NCBI GenBank assembly: GCA_002440705.1
Contig: DJVA01000064.1
Span: 62,001-126,000, forward strand
Direction: 5' to 3'
Length of the DNA: 64,000 bases
DNA from: Flavobacteriaceae bacterium UBA6268
Lineage (GTDB): Bacteria > Bacteroidota > Bacteroidia > Flavobacteriales > Flavobacteriaceae
The notes beneath the pieces were generated by a model. That model was given only the letters and a program-made list of their open reading frames with translations, did not search any database and was not told where the DNA came from. The first letter of the stretch is position 1. Each line of letters starts with the position of its first letter. Positions 52,144-60,310 of the stretch are shown here, in pieces. The position numbers were made by a program, and so were the translations under genes.

Positions 52144-52734
52144 ATGCCATTAGTTCCACCTCTTTCCCCCAACTACGACCGAGAAACCAAACAACTGGCT
52201 GAGTTTTTCAACGAAACCTTGGGCTTCTGCCCCAACAGTGTGTTGACCATGCAGCGGCGGCCAGCCATCAGCAAGGCGTTCATCAACCTCAACAAAGCGG
52301 TGATGGCCAACGAAGGGCGTGTTACCTCTGCCTTGAAGCGCATGATTGCTTGGGTAAGTAGCAATGCTGCAGGATGCAGGTACTGCCAAGCTCACGCCAT
52401 TCGGGCGGCCGAACGCTACGGTAGCGAACAGGAAAAGTTGGACAACATTTGGGAATACCGTACCCATCCTGCCTTTACGGAAGCGGAACGTGTGGCGTTG
52501 GATTTTTCGTTGGCCGCTTCACAAATTCCCAACCAAGTGGATGATACCATCAAGCAGCGATTGTATGAATATTGGGATGAAGGGGAAATTGTAGAAATGC
52601 TGGGAGTAATTTCCTTGTTTGGCTACTTGAACCGGTGGAACGATTCCATGGCAACCTCCATTGAACCTGGAGCCGTGGAAAGTGGTGAGAAATACCTTGG
52701 CAAACATGGATGGAAACCCGCTAAACATGCTTAA
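52144..52734 (+). CDS. Carboxymuconolactone decarboxylase family (AhpD-like) protein
   Basis: A 196-aa alpha-helical protein with the AhpD-type active site C78-R-Y-C81 and H84 in NAAGCRYCQAHAI. Family members reduce peroxiredoxins through this CxxC pair or decarboxylate gamma-carboxymuconolactone; the intact CxxC...H supports a peroxidase or disulfide-redox role. Its stop is 1-8 bases from the possible starts of the next gene, so the two are probably co-transcribed, without an obvious functional link. Confidence 0.87.
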   Translation: MPLVPPLSPNYDRETKQLAEFFNETLGFCPNSVLTMQRRPAISKAFINLNKAVMANEGRVTSALKRMIAWVSSNAAGCRYCQAHAIRAAERYGSEQEKLDNIWEYRTHPAFTEAERVALDFSLAASQIPNQVDDTIKQRLYEYWDEGEIVEMLGVISLFGYLNRWNDSMATSIEPGAVESGEKYLGKHGWKPAKHA

Positions 52735-52735
52735 A

Positions 52736-53443
52736 ATGATAAAATATAAAGCTTTTGTGTTAATCCTGCTCGTCGTGAGCCTTTCCGCATGCAATGACCT
52801 TGTGAACGAGGTGAAAAAAATGAAAATCCAAACCATCACCCCCAATGACTATCACTATGTGCTCGATTCCAAAAACAGGCGGGGGTTTGTGGACCAAAAA
52901 AACCAACCCATGACAGGACACTACATTGTGGTCAAAGACAGCCTCCCTATCGAGGAATTCGAACTGGAAGATGGTTACCTCAATGGGGAATACCTATTTT
53001 ATAATCTTACAGGGACTATTGTCTCCAGGGAAAGCTATATAAACAGTATCAAACACGGCATGCAGTACACCTATCACAATTCGGGGGATGTGGCCAGCGA
53101 AGTTAATTTCAGCCATGGAGTCCGTGATGGGGATGAGGTGCATTATGCTCCAAATCATGATATCACGTTCCGAAAAACAACCCAAGCGGGGGTGGAGTAC
53201 GCCTACCGCTATGAAAACGGTAAATTAATAACCGCTGAATTTGACAAGAACTTTGATGGAGCCATTTTTGAAATGTTCGTGAAATACGATCATTTTGAAA
53301 ATGTTGAAATTATATTTGGAAAGCTGAAGGATGAAGCGGGCAGGGCCTTCAACGTCTATGACCGGGACTATAATTTAATAGAGCGAATAGATCCCGAAAT
53401 CAATCCGGAAAGGGCCTTCTATTACGCCCAATATTTTAGGTAG
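52736..53443 (+). CDS. Lipoprotein with MORN/YwqK-like repeats
   Basis: A 235-aa predicted lipoprotein. The ATG at 52736 gives MIKYKAFVLILLVVSLSAC (lipid on C19); an alternative ATG at 52727 adds three residues and overlaps the preceding stop. The mature part carries four or five loose MORN-like repeats (about 60-150: LEDGYLNGEYLFYN, YINSIKHGMQYTYHNSGD, FSHGVRDGDEVHY), the pattern of YwqK-type proteins. Function is unknown. Its 3' end overlaps the convergent rsmI gene by 8 bases. Confidence 0.78.
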   Translation: MIKYKAFVLILLVVSLSACNDLVNEVKKMKIQTITPNDYHYVLDSKNRRGFVDQKNQPMTGHYIVVKDSLPIEEFELEDGYLNGEYLFYNLTGTIVSRESYINSIKHGMQYTYHNSGDVASEVNFSHGVRDGDEVHYAPNHDITFRKTTQAGVEYAYRYENGKLITAEFDKNFDGAIFEMFVKYDHFENVEIIFGKLKDEAGRAFNVYDRDYNLIERIDPEINPERAFYYAQYFR

Positions 53444-54110
53444 CAGTCCCTGAAACTACTAGCACAAATTCTCCCTTGGGCGACTTTTTTTCAAAGTAGT
53501 CCAACACTTCTTTAAGGGTGCCACGAACTGTTTCTTCGTGTAGCTTAGTCAGTTCCCTCGAGACCGAAACCCTTCTTTCTGAACCAAAATAGACAACAAA
53601 TTGGCTTAAAGTTTTCAGCAGCTTATGGGGCGATTCATAAAAGACCATGGTTCGGGTTTCTTCGGCTAATTGTTCCAATCGGGTTTGCCTTCCTTTTTTT
53701 AAGGGCAAAAATCCTTCAAAAACAAACCGGTCGTTAGGTAGGCCACTATTCACCAATGCGGGAACAAATGCTGTGGCTCCAGGAAGGCACTCCACTTCAA
53801 TTCCTGCTTCCAAACAAGCCCGTGTCAACAAAAAACCGGGGTCGCTGATCGCAGGGGTCCCTGCATCCGAAATCAGGGCTATGTCTTGGCCCGAGGCCAT
53901 TTTCATTACCAAATGGGCCACGGTTTGATGTTCGTTATGCATATGATGGGATTGCATTGGGGTGGCAATTGCAAAATGTTTCAACAGTTTTCCACTGGTT
54001 CGTGTATCTTCTGCCAGCACCAATTCCACAGTCTTCAATACTTCTATGGCGCGAAAGGTCATGTCGTTCAAGTTGCCAATGGGCGTGGGAACAAGGTAGA
54101 GTTTCCCCAT
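53436..54110 (-). CDS. rsmI: 16S rRNA (cytidine-1402-2'-O)-methyltransferase
   Basis: SAM-dependent enzyme that methylates the ribose of C1402 in the 16S decoding centre. It has 224 aa of the tetrapyrrole-methylase fold, with the family start KLYLVPTPIGNLNDMTFRA, EDTRTSGKLLKHF, and ALISDAGTPAISDPGFLL. It is somewhat shorter than the E. coli protein (286 aa) because the C-terminal extension is missing, as in many Bacteroidota. It starts 5 bases after the stop of the upstream hypothetical gene on the same strand. Confidence 0.92.
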   Translation of the reverse strand: MGKLYLVPTPIGNLNDMTFRAIEVLKTVELVLAEDTRTSGKLLKHFAIATPMQSHHMHNEHQTVAHLVMKMASGQDIALISDAGTPAISDPGFLLTRACLEAGIEVECLPGATAFVPALVNSGLPNDRFVFEGFLPLKKGRQTRLEQLAEETRTMVFYESPHKLLKTLSQFVVYFGSERRVSVSRELTKLHEETVRGTLKEVLDYFEKKSPKGEFVLVVSGTAT

Positions 54111-54115
54111 GGAAG

Positions 54116-54892
54116 TTAGTTGAAGCGTTTTTCGACCAAATTCATGAACCGTTCTGCGTATTCTTCCTTTTGAAGCCAGTAATTATAATCGGGCTTTACT
54201 TTGGCTTTGATAAAAGTAGCGGCCTGTTCAAAGCTTTCAAGAGTGCTGATTTGCGAGAGCACCCGGGTATAGTCTTCCGCATTCCCGTCAAAGAGGTGTT
54301 TGATAAAAGCCAACCGATCGTTCAAACCGATATTTAGTCCAGAGTTTAAGGATTCGTTCAAGGATTTGGGACGGTTCCCTTCATGGGTTTTTTGCAGTTC
54401 CTTTGCGGGGACTTCTTTCAAAGTTTCCGGAGCGGTCTTTGTGGGGGTTATGGAAGTGTCCTTCCGTTCAAAAACCGGCATTTGCTGGTAATGGCTTGCA
54501 AATTCCTCCAAATCATTTTTTTGATAAGCTTTAGGCGGTATCACGTCTTTCAGGTAGTCGTCAATTTCTTGTGATTCCTCTGGCATTTGGGCTACTATAT
54601 CCTTTATTTTTTCGGTTGCTGGTTCGACTAACTCTTCCTTGTTTTCCGGTTCTGGAACCGGTTTTGGGTCCTGAAACCAATTTTGTTCCCTGTAACTTTT
54701 GGAATCCATCGATTCTTCCATTTTTTGCGGAACCTCTTCCTCCATGATCTGGGATTCCAGGTATTCCAATACCGACAGTTTTTCGTACAATTCCCTAGCC
54801 TCCAGTTTCATGGTAGAAACGGCCTCATCTGGTTCCTGTTTTAAAATACGCGCTGCGAGTTCCTTCAATTGGGATTGCAGTTTCTTCTTCAT
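54116..54892 (-). CDS. Conserved flavobacterial hypothetical protein
   Basis: A 258-aa acidic cytosolic protein I cannot assign. The N-terminal 50 residues form a probable coiled coil (MKKKLQSQLKELAARIL). The middle (about 50-165) is low-complexity, rich in Glu, Pro and Lys. The C-terminal ~90 residues (SLNSGLNIGLNDRLAFIKHLF to YNYWLQKEEYAERFMNLVEKRF) look like a compact helical domain that is probably the conserved part. The gene is upstream of rsmI with 5 bases between, so the pair is one operon; it may act in cell structure or translation, but nothing in the sequence proves it. Confidence 0.7.
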   Translation of the reverse strand: MKKKLQSQLKELAARILKQEPDEAVSTMKLEARELYEKLSVLEYLESQIMEEEVPQKMEESMDSKSYREQNWFQDPKPVPEPENKEELVEPATEKIKDIVAQMPEESQEIDDYLKDVIPPKAYQKNDLEEFASHYQQMPVFERKDTSITPTKTAPETLKEVPAKELQKTHEGNRPKSLNESLNSGLNIGLNDRLAFIKHLFDGNAEDYTRVLSQISTLESFEQAATFIKAKVKPDYNYWLQKEEYAERFMNLVEKRFN

Positions 54893-54992
54893 AACTTTTC
54901 GTATTAATCGATCGTGCTATATTTTGTTTTGTTAAATTTACGCATCCTTAGTGTAAACGTCAAGGAATTCTTTTTTATTCTGATTACGGCTT

Positions 54993-55631
54993 ATGTTTCT
55001 CGAAAATACGGTAAATCAAAAAGAGCAGTTTGGATGGATTGAAGTGATATGCGGCTCCATGTTTTCGGGAAAAACCGAAGAATTGATTCGTCGCCTGAAA
55101 CGCGCGAAATTTGCCCGCCAAAAAGTCGAGATCTTCAAACCCGCCTTGGACAAACGTTATGACGACGACAAGGTCGTTTCGCATGATAGCAACGAAATCC
55201 GTTCCACTCCCGTACCCGCAGCTGCCAACATTCCAATCCTTGCCGATGGCTGCGATGTGATAGGTATTGACGAAGCCCAGTTTTTTGATGCTGAAATCGT
55301 GAAAGTCTGTAACGATTTGGCCAACCAGGGCATGCGAGTTATCGTCGCAGGCTTGGATATGGATTACAAAGGCAACCCTTTTGGTCCCATGCCCGCCCTT
55401 ATGGCCACTGCCGAGTATGTTACCAAAGTACATGCGGTTTGCACTCGCACCGGAAATTTGGCTCATTACAGCTACCGCAAAGCCCAAAGTGACGATTTGG
55501 TATTGCTTGGCGAAACCGAAGAATACGAACCATTAAGCCGCGCAGCTTTCTATAAAGCCATGTTGCGGGATAAGGTAAAAAAAATGGAAGTGCGGGATCC
55601 CGAACAGCTTCCGGGGAAAAAACAAGCATAA
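54993..55631 (+). CDS. tdk: Thymidine kinase, type II
   Basis: Phosphorylates thymidine to dTMP in salvage. It has 212 aa. P-loop [15 protein letters not shown] is at about 25-39, and the Walker B-like GIDEAQFFD carries the catalytic Glu. The zinc-finger region normally has CxxC; here it reads [14 protein letters not shown], so the second cysteine is Thr, and the C-terminal pair of cysteines is absent too. Structural zinc is therefore probably not bound. alr begins 4 bases after the stop, so the two are co-transcribed. Confidence 0.92.
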   Translation: MFLENTVNQKEQFGWIEVICGSMFSGKTEELIRRLKRAKFARQKVEIFKPALDKRYDDDKVVSHDSNEIRSTPVPAAANIPILADGCDVIGIDEAQFFDAEIVKVCNDLANQGMRVIVAGLDMDYKGNPFGPMPALMATAEYVTKVHAVCTRTGNLAHYSYRKAQSDDLVLLGETEEYEPLSRAAFYKAMLRDKVKKMEVRDPEQLPGKKQA

Positions 55632-55635
55632 CATC

Positions 55636-56766
55636 ATGGGAAAGACCCAAGGGCATACTGAGGAAACCGTATTGGAAATCGATATGGGTGCATTGGCTCA
55701 TAACTACCAATACCTCCGTTCAAAATTAAAGCCCGATACCAAGTTGATGGGGGTAGTTAAAGCCTATGGTTATGGAAGTGACGCTACCGAAGTTGCCAAG
55801 GAATTGGCTGTGCTCGGAATCGACTATTTGGCGGTTGCTTATTCCAAAGAAGGGGAAGTTTTGCGAAATGAAGGCATTGCCACTCCCATATTGGTACTGC
55901 ATCCCTTATCAAGTAATTTTGAAGTAATTATCGACCGTTGCTTGGAGCCCAATATCTATTCCGTCAAAATTCTTGAGGCTTTTATTTCACATGCCGAAGC
56001 AACCCAACAAAGACACTATCCCATCCACATTAAATTCAATACGGGCCTCAACCGACTGGGGTTTCAAAAACAGGACATTCCAACTATTGTGTCGTTGCTG
56101 TCCCAAACTGAAAGTGTACGCATAAAGTCTATTTTTTCGCACCTAGCAGCGAGTGAGGATCCTAACGAGAAATCGTTTACCCTTTCGCAGATTGCTGCAT
56201 TTAAAACCATGGCGGATCTATTGACTGTTCAACTTGGATACCGATCCCTCTTTCATGTCCTCAACACTTCAGGAATCCTCAATTTCCCAGAAGCCCAATT
56301 CAATATGGTGCGCAGCGGCATTGGGTTGTATGGTTTTGGAAACGATTCCAATTTTGACAAGGATTTAAAGCCCATCGCTACCCTAAAGACCATCATTTCA
56401 CAAATCCATCAACTCAAAGAAGGAGAATCATTAGGCTATAACAGGGGGTTTGTTGCTTCTGGAGAAATAAGGACCGCTACACTCCCACTGGGCCATGCCG
56501 ATGGCATTTCCAGGATTTATGGCAAGGGAGCAGGGTGGGTTAGCATTCGCGGAAAAAAAGCGCCCATTCTCGGAAATGTTTGCATGGATATGATTATGGT
56601 AGACGTAAGTACCATCGATTGTAGAGAAGGTGACGAGGTTATTGTTTTTGGGCCCCACAACACCGCTCATGAGTTGGCAACCCATGCCAATACCATTTCT
56701 TATGAATTGGTTACGGCCATCTCACAAAGGGTAAAAAGGGTTTTTATAAAATCTAGTAGTAAATAG
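55636..56766 (+). CDS. alr: Alanine racemase
   Basis: PLP enzyme that makes D-alanine for peptidoglycan. At 376 aa it is full length and not fused to a MurF domain as in some Bacteroidota. The Schiff-base lysine is in GVVKAYGYGSDATEVA; the catalytic tyrosine is in SLGYNRGFVASG; the C-terminal GNVCMDMIMVDVS is typical. It lies between tdk and mscL on the plus strand, an order often kept in flavobacteria. Confidence 0.95.
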   Translation: MGKTQGHTEETVLEIDMGALAHNYQYLRSKLKPDTKLMGVVKAYGYGSDATEVAKELAVLGIDYLAVAYSKEGEVLRNEGIATPILVLHPLSSNFEVIIDRCLEPNIYSVKILEAFISHAEATQQRHYPIHIKFNTGLNRLGFQKQDIPTIVSLLSQTESVRIKSIFSHLAASEDPNEKSFTLSQIAAFKTMADLLTVQLGYRSLFHVLNTSGILNFPEAQFNMVRSGIGLYGFGNDSNFDKDLKPIATLKTIISQIHQLKEGESLGYNRGFVASGEIRTATLPLGHADGISRIYGKGAGWVSIRGKKAPILGNVCMDMIMVDVSTIDCREGDEVIVFGPHNTAHELATHANTISYELVTAISQRVKRVFIKSSSK

Positions 56767-56835
56767 GTTACCAAATAAAAACGGAATCCTTTTTTTTGTA
56801 ACTTAGGTACTTATTAACTCATAAACCAATCAATC

Positions 56836-57243
56836 ATGTTTAAAGAATTCAAGGAATTTATCATGACCGGCAATGTCATCGATTTGGCAGTGGCCGTGAT
56901 TTTGGCTGGGGCCATCGGCGGTGTGGTTTCGGGATTTACCAATGACATCATGATGCCTATCGTTGGGCATTTTACCGGTGGTATGGATTTTTCTGAACTC
57001 AAGGTAGTGCTTTCCGAAGCCGTTGTTGATGCCGAAGGAAACGTTACGAGCCCGGAAAATGCAATCCTTTGGGGAAAATGGGTCAACACCCTCATTAACT
57101 TGGTCATTGTTGGATTTGTGCTTTTCATGATTGTTAAGGCGTATAATAAATTCCGCAAGAAAAAAGAAGAGGCTCCAGCACCCCCTCCAGGACCTTCCGA
57201 AATCGATTTGCTTACCGAAATCCGGGATGCATTGAAAAAGTAA
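56836..57243 (+). CDS. mscL: Large-conductance mechanosensitive channel
   Basis: Inner-membrane osmotic safety valve, 135 aa, a homopentamer. TM1 is at about 14-44 (NVIDLAVAVILAGAIGGVVSGFTNDIMMPIVG) and TM2 at about 78-102 (LINLVIVGFVLFMIVKAYN), with the cytoplasmic bundle (KKKEEAPAPPPGPSEIDLLTEIRDAL) at the end. A TAACTTAG box about 33 nt upstream may be its -7 element, so it can be expressed apart from alr. A strong terminator follows. Confidence 0.95.
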   Translation: MFKEFKEFIMTGNVIDLAVAVILAGAIGGVVSGFTNDIMMPIVGHFTGGMDFSELKVVLSEAVVDAEGNVTSPENAILWGKWVNTLINLVIVGFVLFMIVKAYNKFRKKKEEAPAPPPGPSEIDLLTEIRDALKK

Positions 57244-57281
57244 ACGCGTAGCGACCGCTACACTGCATATCAATCCTTAAA

Positions 57282-57309
57282 CCCCTCAAATCCTGAGGGG
57301 TCTTTTTTT
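57282..57309 (+). terminator. Terminator of mscL
   Basis: CCCCTCA (57282-57288) and TGAGGGG (57294-57300) with a 5-nt loop, then TC and seven T. Confidence 0.85.
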
Positions 57310-57318
57310 GCATTTTAT

Positions 57319-57351
57319 TTTGAATAGTTTGATTGTCTTATTCTATTTTTG
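57319..57351 (+). promoter_or_regulatory. Promoter of asd
   Basis: TTTG (57319-57322), a 21-nt spacer and TATTTTTG (57344-57351), both Bacteroidota promoter elements, 16 nt before the asd ATG. Confidence 0.6.
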
Positions 57352-57367
57352 AAACAAAATAGACGAT

Positions 57368-58357
57368 ATGAAGATTGCGGTTGTTGGTGCTACAGGTATG
57401 GTAGGTGAAGTAATGCTGAAGGTTTTGGAGGAGCGGAACTTCCCAATTTCTGAACTGATTGTGGTGGCTTCAGAGAAGTCCGTTGGCAAACTGGTAAATT
57501 TCAAGGGGAATCTTTATCCCATTGTTTCAATGGAAACTGCCATTGATAAAAAACCGCAGATTGCCATCTTCTCTGCAGGAGGCGGAACCTCCTTGGAGTG
57601 GGCCCCAAAATTTGCCGCAGTTGGAACAACGGTGATTGATAATTCTTCGGCATGGCGCATGGATCCTACCAAAAAACTGATTGTCCCCGAAATCAATGCT
57701 TCGGTACTGACCAAAAACGATAAAATTATTGCCAATCCTAATTGTTCCACCATCCAATTGGTAATGGCCTTGGCTCCCTTGCACCAAAAATACCGTATGA
57801 AGCGTGTTGTGGTTTCTACCTACCAATCCGTTTCGGGAACGGGTGTTAAAGCGGTTCAGCAATTGGAAAATGAAATCGCGGGCATGGAAGGAGAAATGGC
57901 GTACCCATACCCCATTTTCAAAAATGCCCTACCGCAGTGCGATGTCTTTGAAAGCAATGGCTATACCAAAGAAGAAATGAAACTCGCCCGCGAACCCCAA
58001 AAAATATTAGACGACCGCACGTTCTCCGTAACTGCTACGGCCGTTAGGATTCCTACAGCGGGCGGGCATAGTGAATCCGTGAATGTCGAATTCCACCACG
58101 ATTTTGTGCTTTCGGAAGTTAGAGCGCTATTGCACCAAACCTCTGGAGTGGTGGTACAGGACAATCCCGATACCCATACCTATCCCATGCCCTTGCATGC
58201 CCATCAAAAAGACGAGGTATTTGTGGGCAGGATTCGGCGGGACGAAACCCAGCCCAATAGTTTGAATTTATGGATTGTAAGTGATAACCTGCGCAAAGGG
58301 GCTGCTACCAATGCCATCCAGATTGCAGAATATTTGGTTGCAAAACAATTGGTGTAG
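57368..58357 (+). CDS. asd: Aspartate-semialdehyde dehydrogenase
   Basis: Reduces aspartyl phosphate to aspartate semialdehyde with NADPH, at the branch to lysine (meso-DAP), threonine and methionine. It has 329 aa with the nucleotide loop VGATGMVGEVML near the N-terminus, active-site C in NPNCSTIQ and the catalytic histidine in GGHSESVNVEF. It is a single-gene transcript with its own promoter; the DoxX gene starts 59 bases downstream. Confidence 0.95.
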   Translation: MKIAVVGATGMVGEVMLKVLEERNFPISELIVVASEKSVGKLVNFKGNLYPIVSMETAIDKKPQIAIFSAGGGTSLEWAPKFAAVGTTVIDNSSAWRMDPTKKLIVPEINASVLTKNDKIIANPNCSTIQLVMALAPLHQKYRMKRVVVSTYQSVSGTGVKAVQQLENEIAGMEGEMAYPYPIFKNALPQCDVFESNGYTKEEMKLAREPQKILDDRTFSVTATAVRIPTAGGHSESVNVEFHHDFVLSEVRALLHQTSGVVVQDNPDTHTYPMPLHAHQKDEVFVGRIRRDETQPNSLNLWIVSDNLRKGAATNAIQIAEYLVAKQLV

Positions 58358-58416
58358 TTTGTAAGTTTTAGTGGAGCCTGCGTCTAAAGGCAAATAACCA
58401 CTAAAAAATTAGGCAT

Positions 58417-58824
58417 ATGAAACTCTTTCACACCATTCTCTACATAGGTCTTGGCCTTATGTTATTGCTTTTTGGCTTCAACAAGTTTATTTGGTTTTTG
58501 CAGGATTTTGATTTTTCCGGTTATCCCGAAGCCGAACACCTCTTTAAGACCCTGCGTTATTCCAGCCATGATGAAGGCCCTAAAGGCTATCTCATGCATT
58601 TTGTGGGCGGCACCGAAATTTTGGTAGGGCTTCTATTGGTTTTGCGCAAATGGGTCCCCTTTGCACTGGTCGTATTGGTCCCCATCTCCCTTAATTTGGT
58701 AGCATTTCATCTTTTCGTAAACCTCCCTAACATTGGCCCAGCTTTGTTGGTCGCCCTTGTAAATGGATACTTGATCTACAAAAACTGGAATGCCTACAAA
58801 CCCCTATTTCGGCAAAAAACCTAG
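58417..58824 (+). CDS. DoxX-like membrane protein, copy 1
   Basis: A 135-aa inner-membrane protein of four helices, of the DoxX / DUF4870-like family: LLLFGFNKFIWFLQ in helix 1, a central loop with YPEAEHLF, then VGGTEILVGLLLVLRKWVPFALVVL and LVAFHLFVNLP. No cofactor motif is evident. It is a clear paralogue of the protein at 62017-62397: the second half is nearly colinear, including RKWVPFAL, PISLN and KPLF. The two flank a diheme lipoprotein and an ASPIC/UnbV T9SS protein. DoxX proteins are linked to quinone or thiol redox processes. Confidence 0.82.
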   Translation: MKLFHTILYIGLGLMLLLFGFNKFIWFLQDFDFSGYPEAEHLFKTLRYSSHDEGPKGYLMHFVGGTEILVGLLLVLRKWVPFALVVLVPISLNLVAFHLFVNLPNIGPALLVALVNGYLIYKNWNAYKPLFRQKT

Positions 58825-58917
58825 AAACAAAGCGATTATAGCGTCTCGATTAAAAGTTTTTCTTACATTTAGAAGGTTTTTTTAAAACCGAAAAATTGCT
58901 TAAGAAATAATTTTTCA

Positions 58918-60291
58918 ATGAAAATCTATTTGCGAGGAATTGCTTTTATATCCTTACTTCTATTGCTGAATGCTTGTAAAACAGATGATTATGTTGGAAT
59001 CAATATCATAGCAATCCACGATGAAGGCGAAGTGTTTCAGGACAAATTTTTGTTTATTGAACTATTCGCGAACGACCAAAACATCCCTTCCGATGGTTCG
59101 TTGGAGGTTGAATCACCTGAGTCGGGTTCCATAGAAATTTTGGATCCCCAAGGAACGCCCAACAACATTTTGGATGATGTGGTTAAATACACTCCCTCTT
59201 CCAGCTATGTTGAAACCGATACTTTTAGTTACACGGTTTGTGATGCTGCAGGACAGAGCTGTGGAGGTGCTGACGTGTCCTTAAAAATTTACCAGCCGCT
59301 CAGCATTAATGTAGAGAGCTTGCCTTATCCAAAACTTTCAGATTACCATTTTTTCTATACAGAATTGTCAAAACATATCCCTGTGCCCGGGGTACTGCCC
59401 TATGAGCCCATTAATTCGCTATTTGCCGATTATGCCCATAAGAAAAGGTTTGTATGGATGCCAGAGGGTACCCAAGCTACCTACGATGGCGATGGGAAAA
59501 TTTTTGACTTTCCACAGGGAACCATTTTGGTTAAAACATTTTTCTACGAAAATGTGCTTCCCGCCAATGATACCCAAATTATTGAAACGCGGATTTTATT
59601 CAAAAGAAATGGCGAATGGCATTTTGCTGATTATGTCTGGAATGAAGAACAAGATGAGGCGCTTTTGGATACGGCCAATACCGGTCATAATATCCCTATT
59701 GAATGGATGCAGAATGGTGAAACCTTGAGCACCATTTATCGTATCCCCTCAGAAACCCAATGCTTCATTTGTCATAAAAACAGTAAGATAAGAATCCCCA
59801 TTGGGCCTAAACCCCAAAATTTGAATAAAGATTTTACTTATGCTGATGGAACTGCCAATCAACTCCAAAAATGGATTGATACGGGCTATTTGGATAGCAG
59901 CAGTATGCCCCCCAACATCACTACGGTAATAAATTGGGAAGATCCAGCACAGGACCTGGAACTTAGGGTTCGATCCTATTTCGATATAAATTGTGCCCAT
60001 TGCCATGTAGACGGTGGTCATTGTGGCGCCCGTGAATTAAGATTTCCCTTCTCCGAAAATGCCAATCATAACAATGTAGGGATTTGTACTATTCCAGATG
60101 AGCCCATACCCAATTTAGATGACACTACCTTAGTAGTGCCGGGGGATGCCGAAAGTTCTATCCTGTTCTATAGAGTGTCTACAACCTTAGAAGAATATAG
60201 GATGCCATTAGTTGGAAGAACTTTGGTGCATGCTGAATTTGCAGGACTTCTTGAAGAATGGATCAATTCGTTAACAGATATCTGTGATTAA
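58918..60291 (+). CDS. Diheme c-type cytochrome lipoprotein with Ig-like domain
   Basis: A 457-aa predicted lipoprotein (signal MKIYLRGIAFISLLLLLNAC, lipid on C20). An Ig/cadherin-like domain (about 25-125: VKYTPSSSYVETDTFSYTVCD) leads into a region related to the TIGR03806 / SO2930-type family. There are two heme c-binding sites: C282-F-I-C-H286 and C359-A-H-C-H363. A methionine in YRMPLVG (about 429) could be an axial heme ligand. Mature protein should face the periplasm or cell exterior. The next gene follows after 19 bases, so it is probably co-transcribed. Its electron partner is unknown. Confidence 0.78.
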   Translation: MKIYLRGIAFISLLLLLNACKTDDYVGINIIAIHDEGEVFQDKFLFIELFANDQNIPSDGSLEVESPESGSIEILDPQGTPNNILDDVVKYTPSSSYVETDTFSYTVCDAAGQSCGGADVSLKIYQPLSINVESLPYPKLSDYHFFYTELSKHIPVPGVLPYEPINSLFADYAHKKRFVWMPEGTQATYDGDGKIFDFPQGTILVKTFFYENVLPANDTQIIETRILFKRNGEWHFADYVWNEEQDEALLDTANTGHNIPIEWMQNGETLSTIYRIPSETQCFICHKNSKIRIPIGPKPQNLNKDFTYADGTANQLQKWIDTGYLDSSSMPPNITTVINWEDPAQDLELRVRSYFDINCAHCHVDGGHCGARELRFPFSENANHNNVGICTIPDEPIPNLDDTTLVVPGDAESSILFYRVSTTLEEYRMPLVGRTLVHAEFAGLLEEWINSLTDICD

Positions 60292-60310
60292 CCAATTAAA
60301 ATCGATTATT

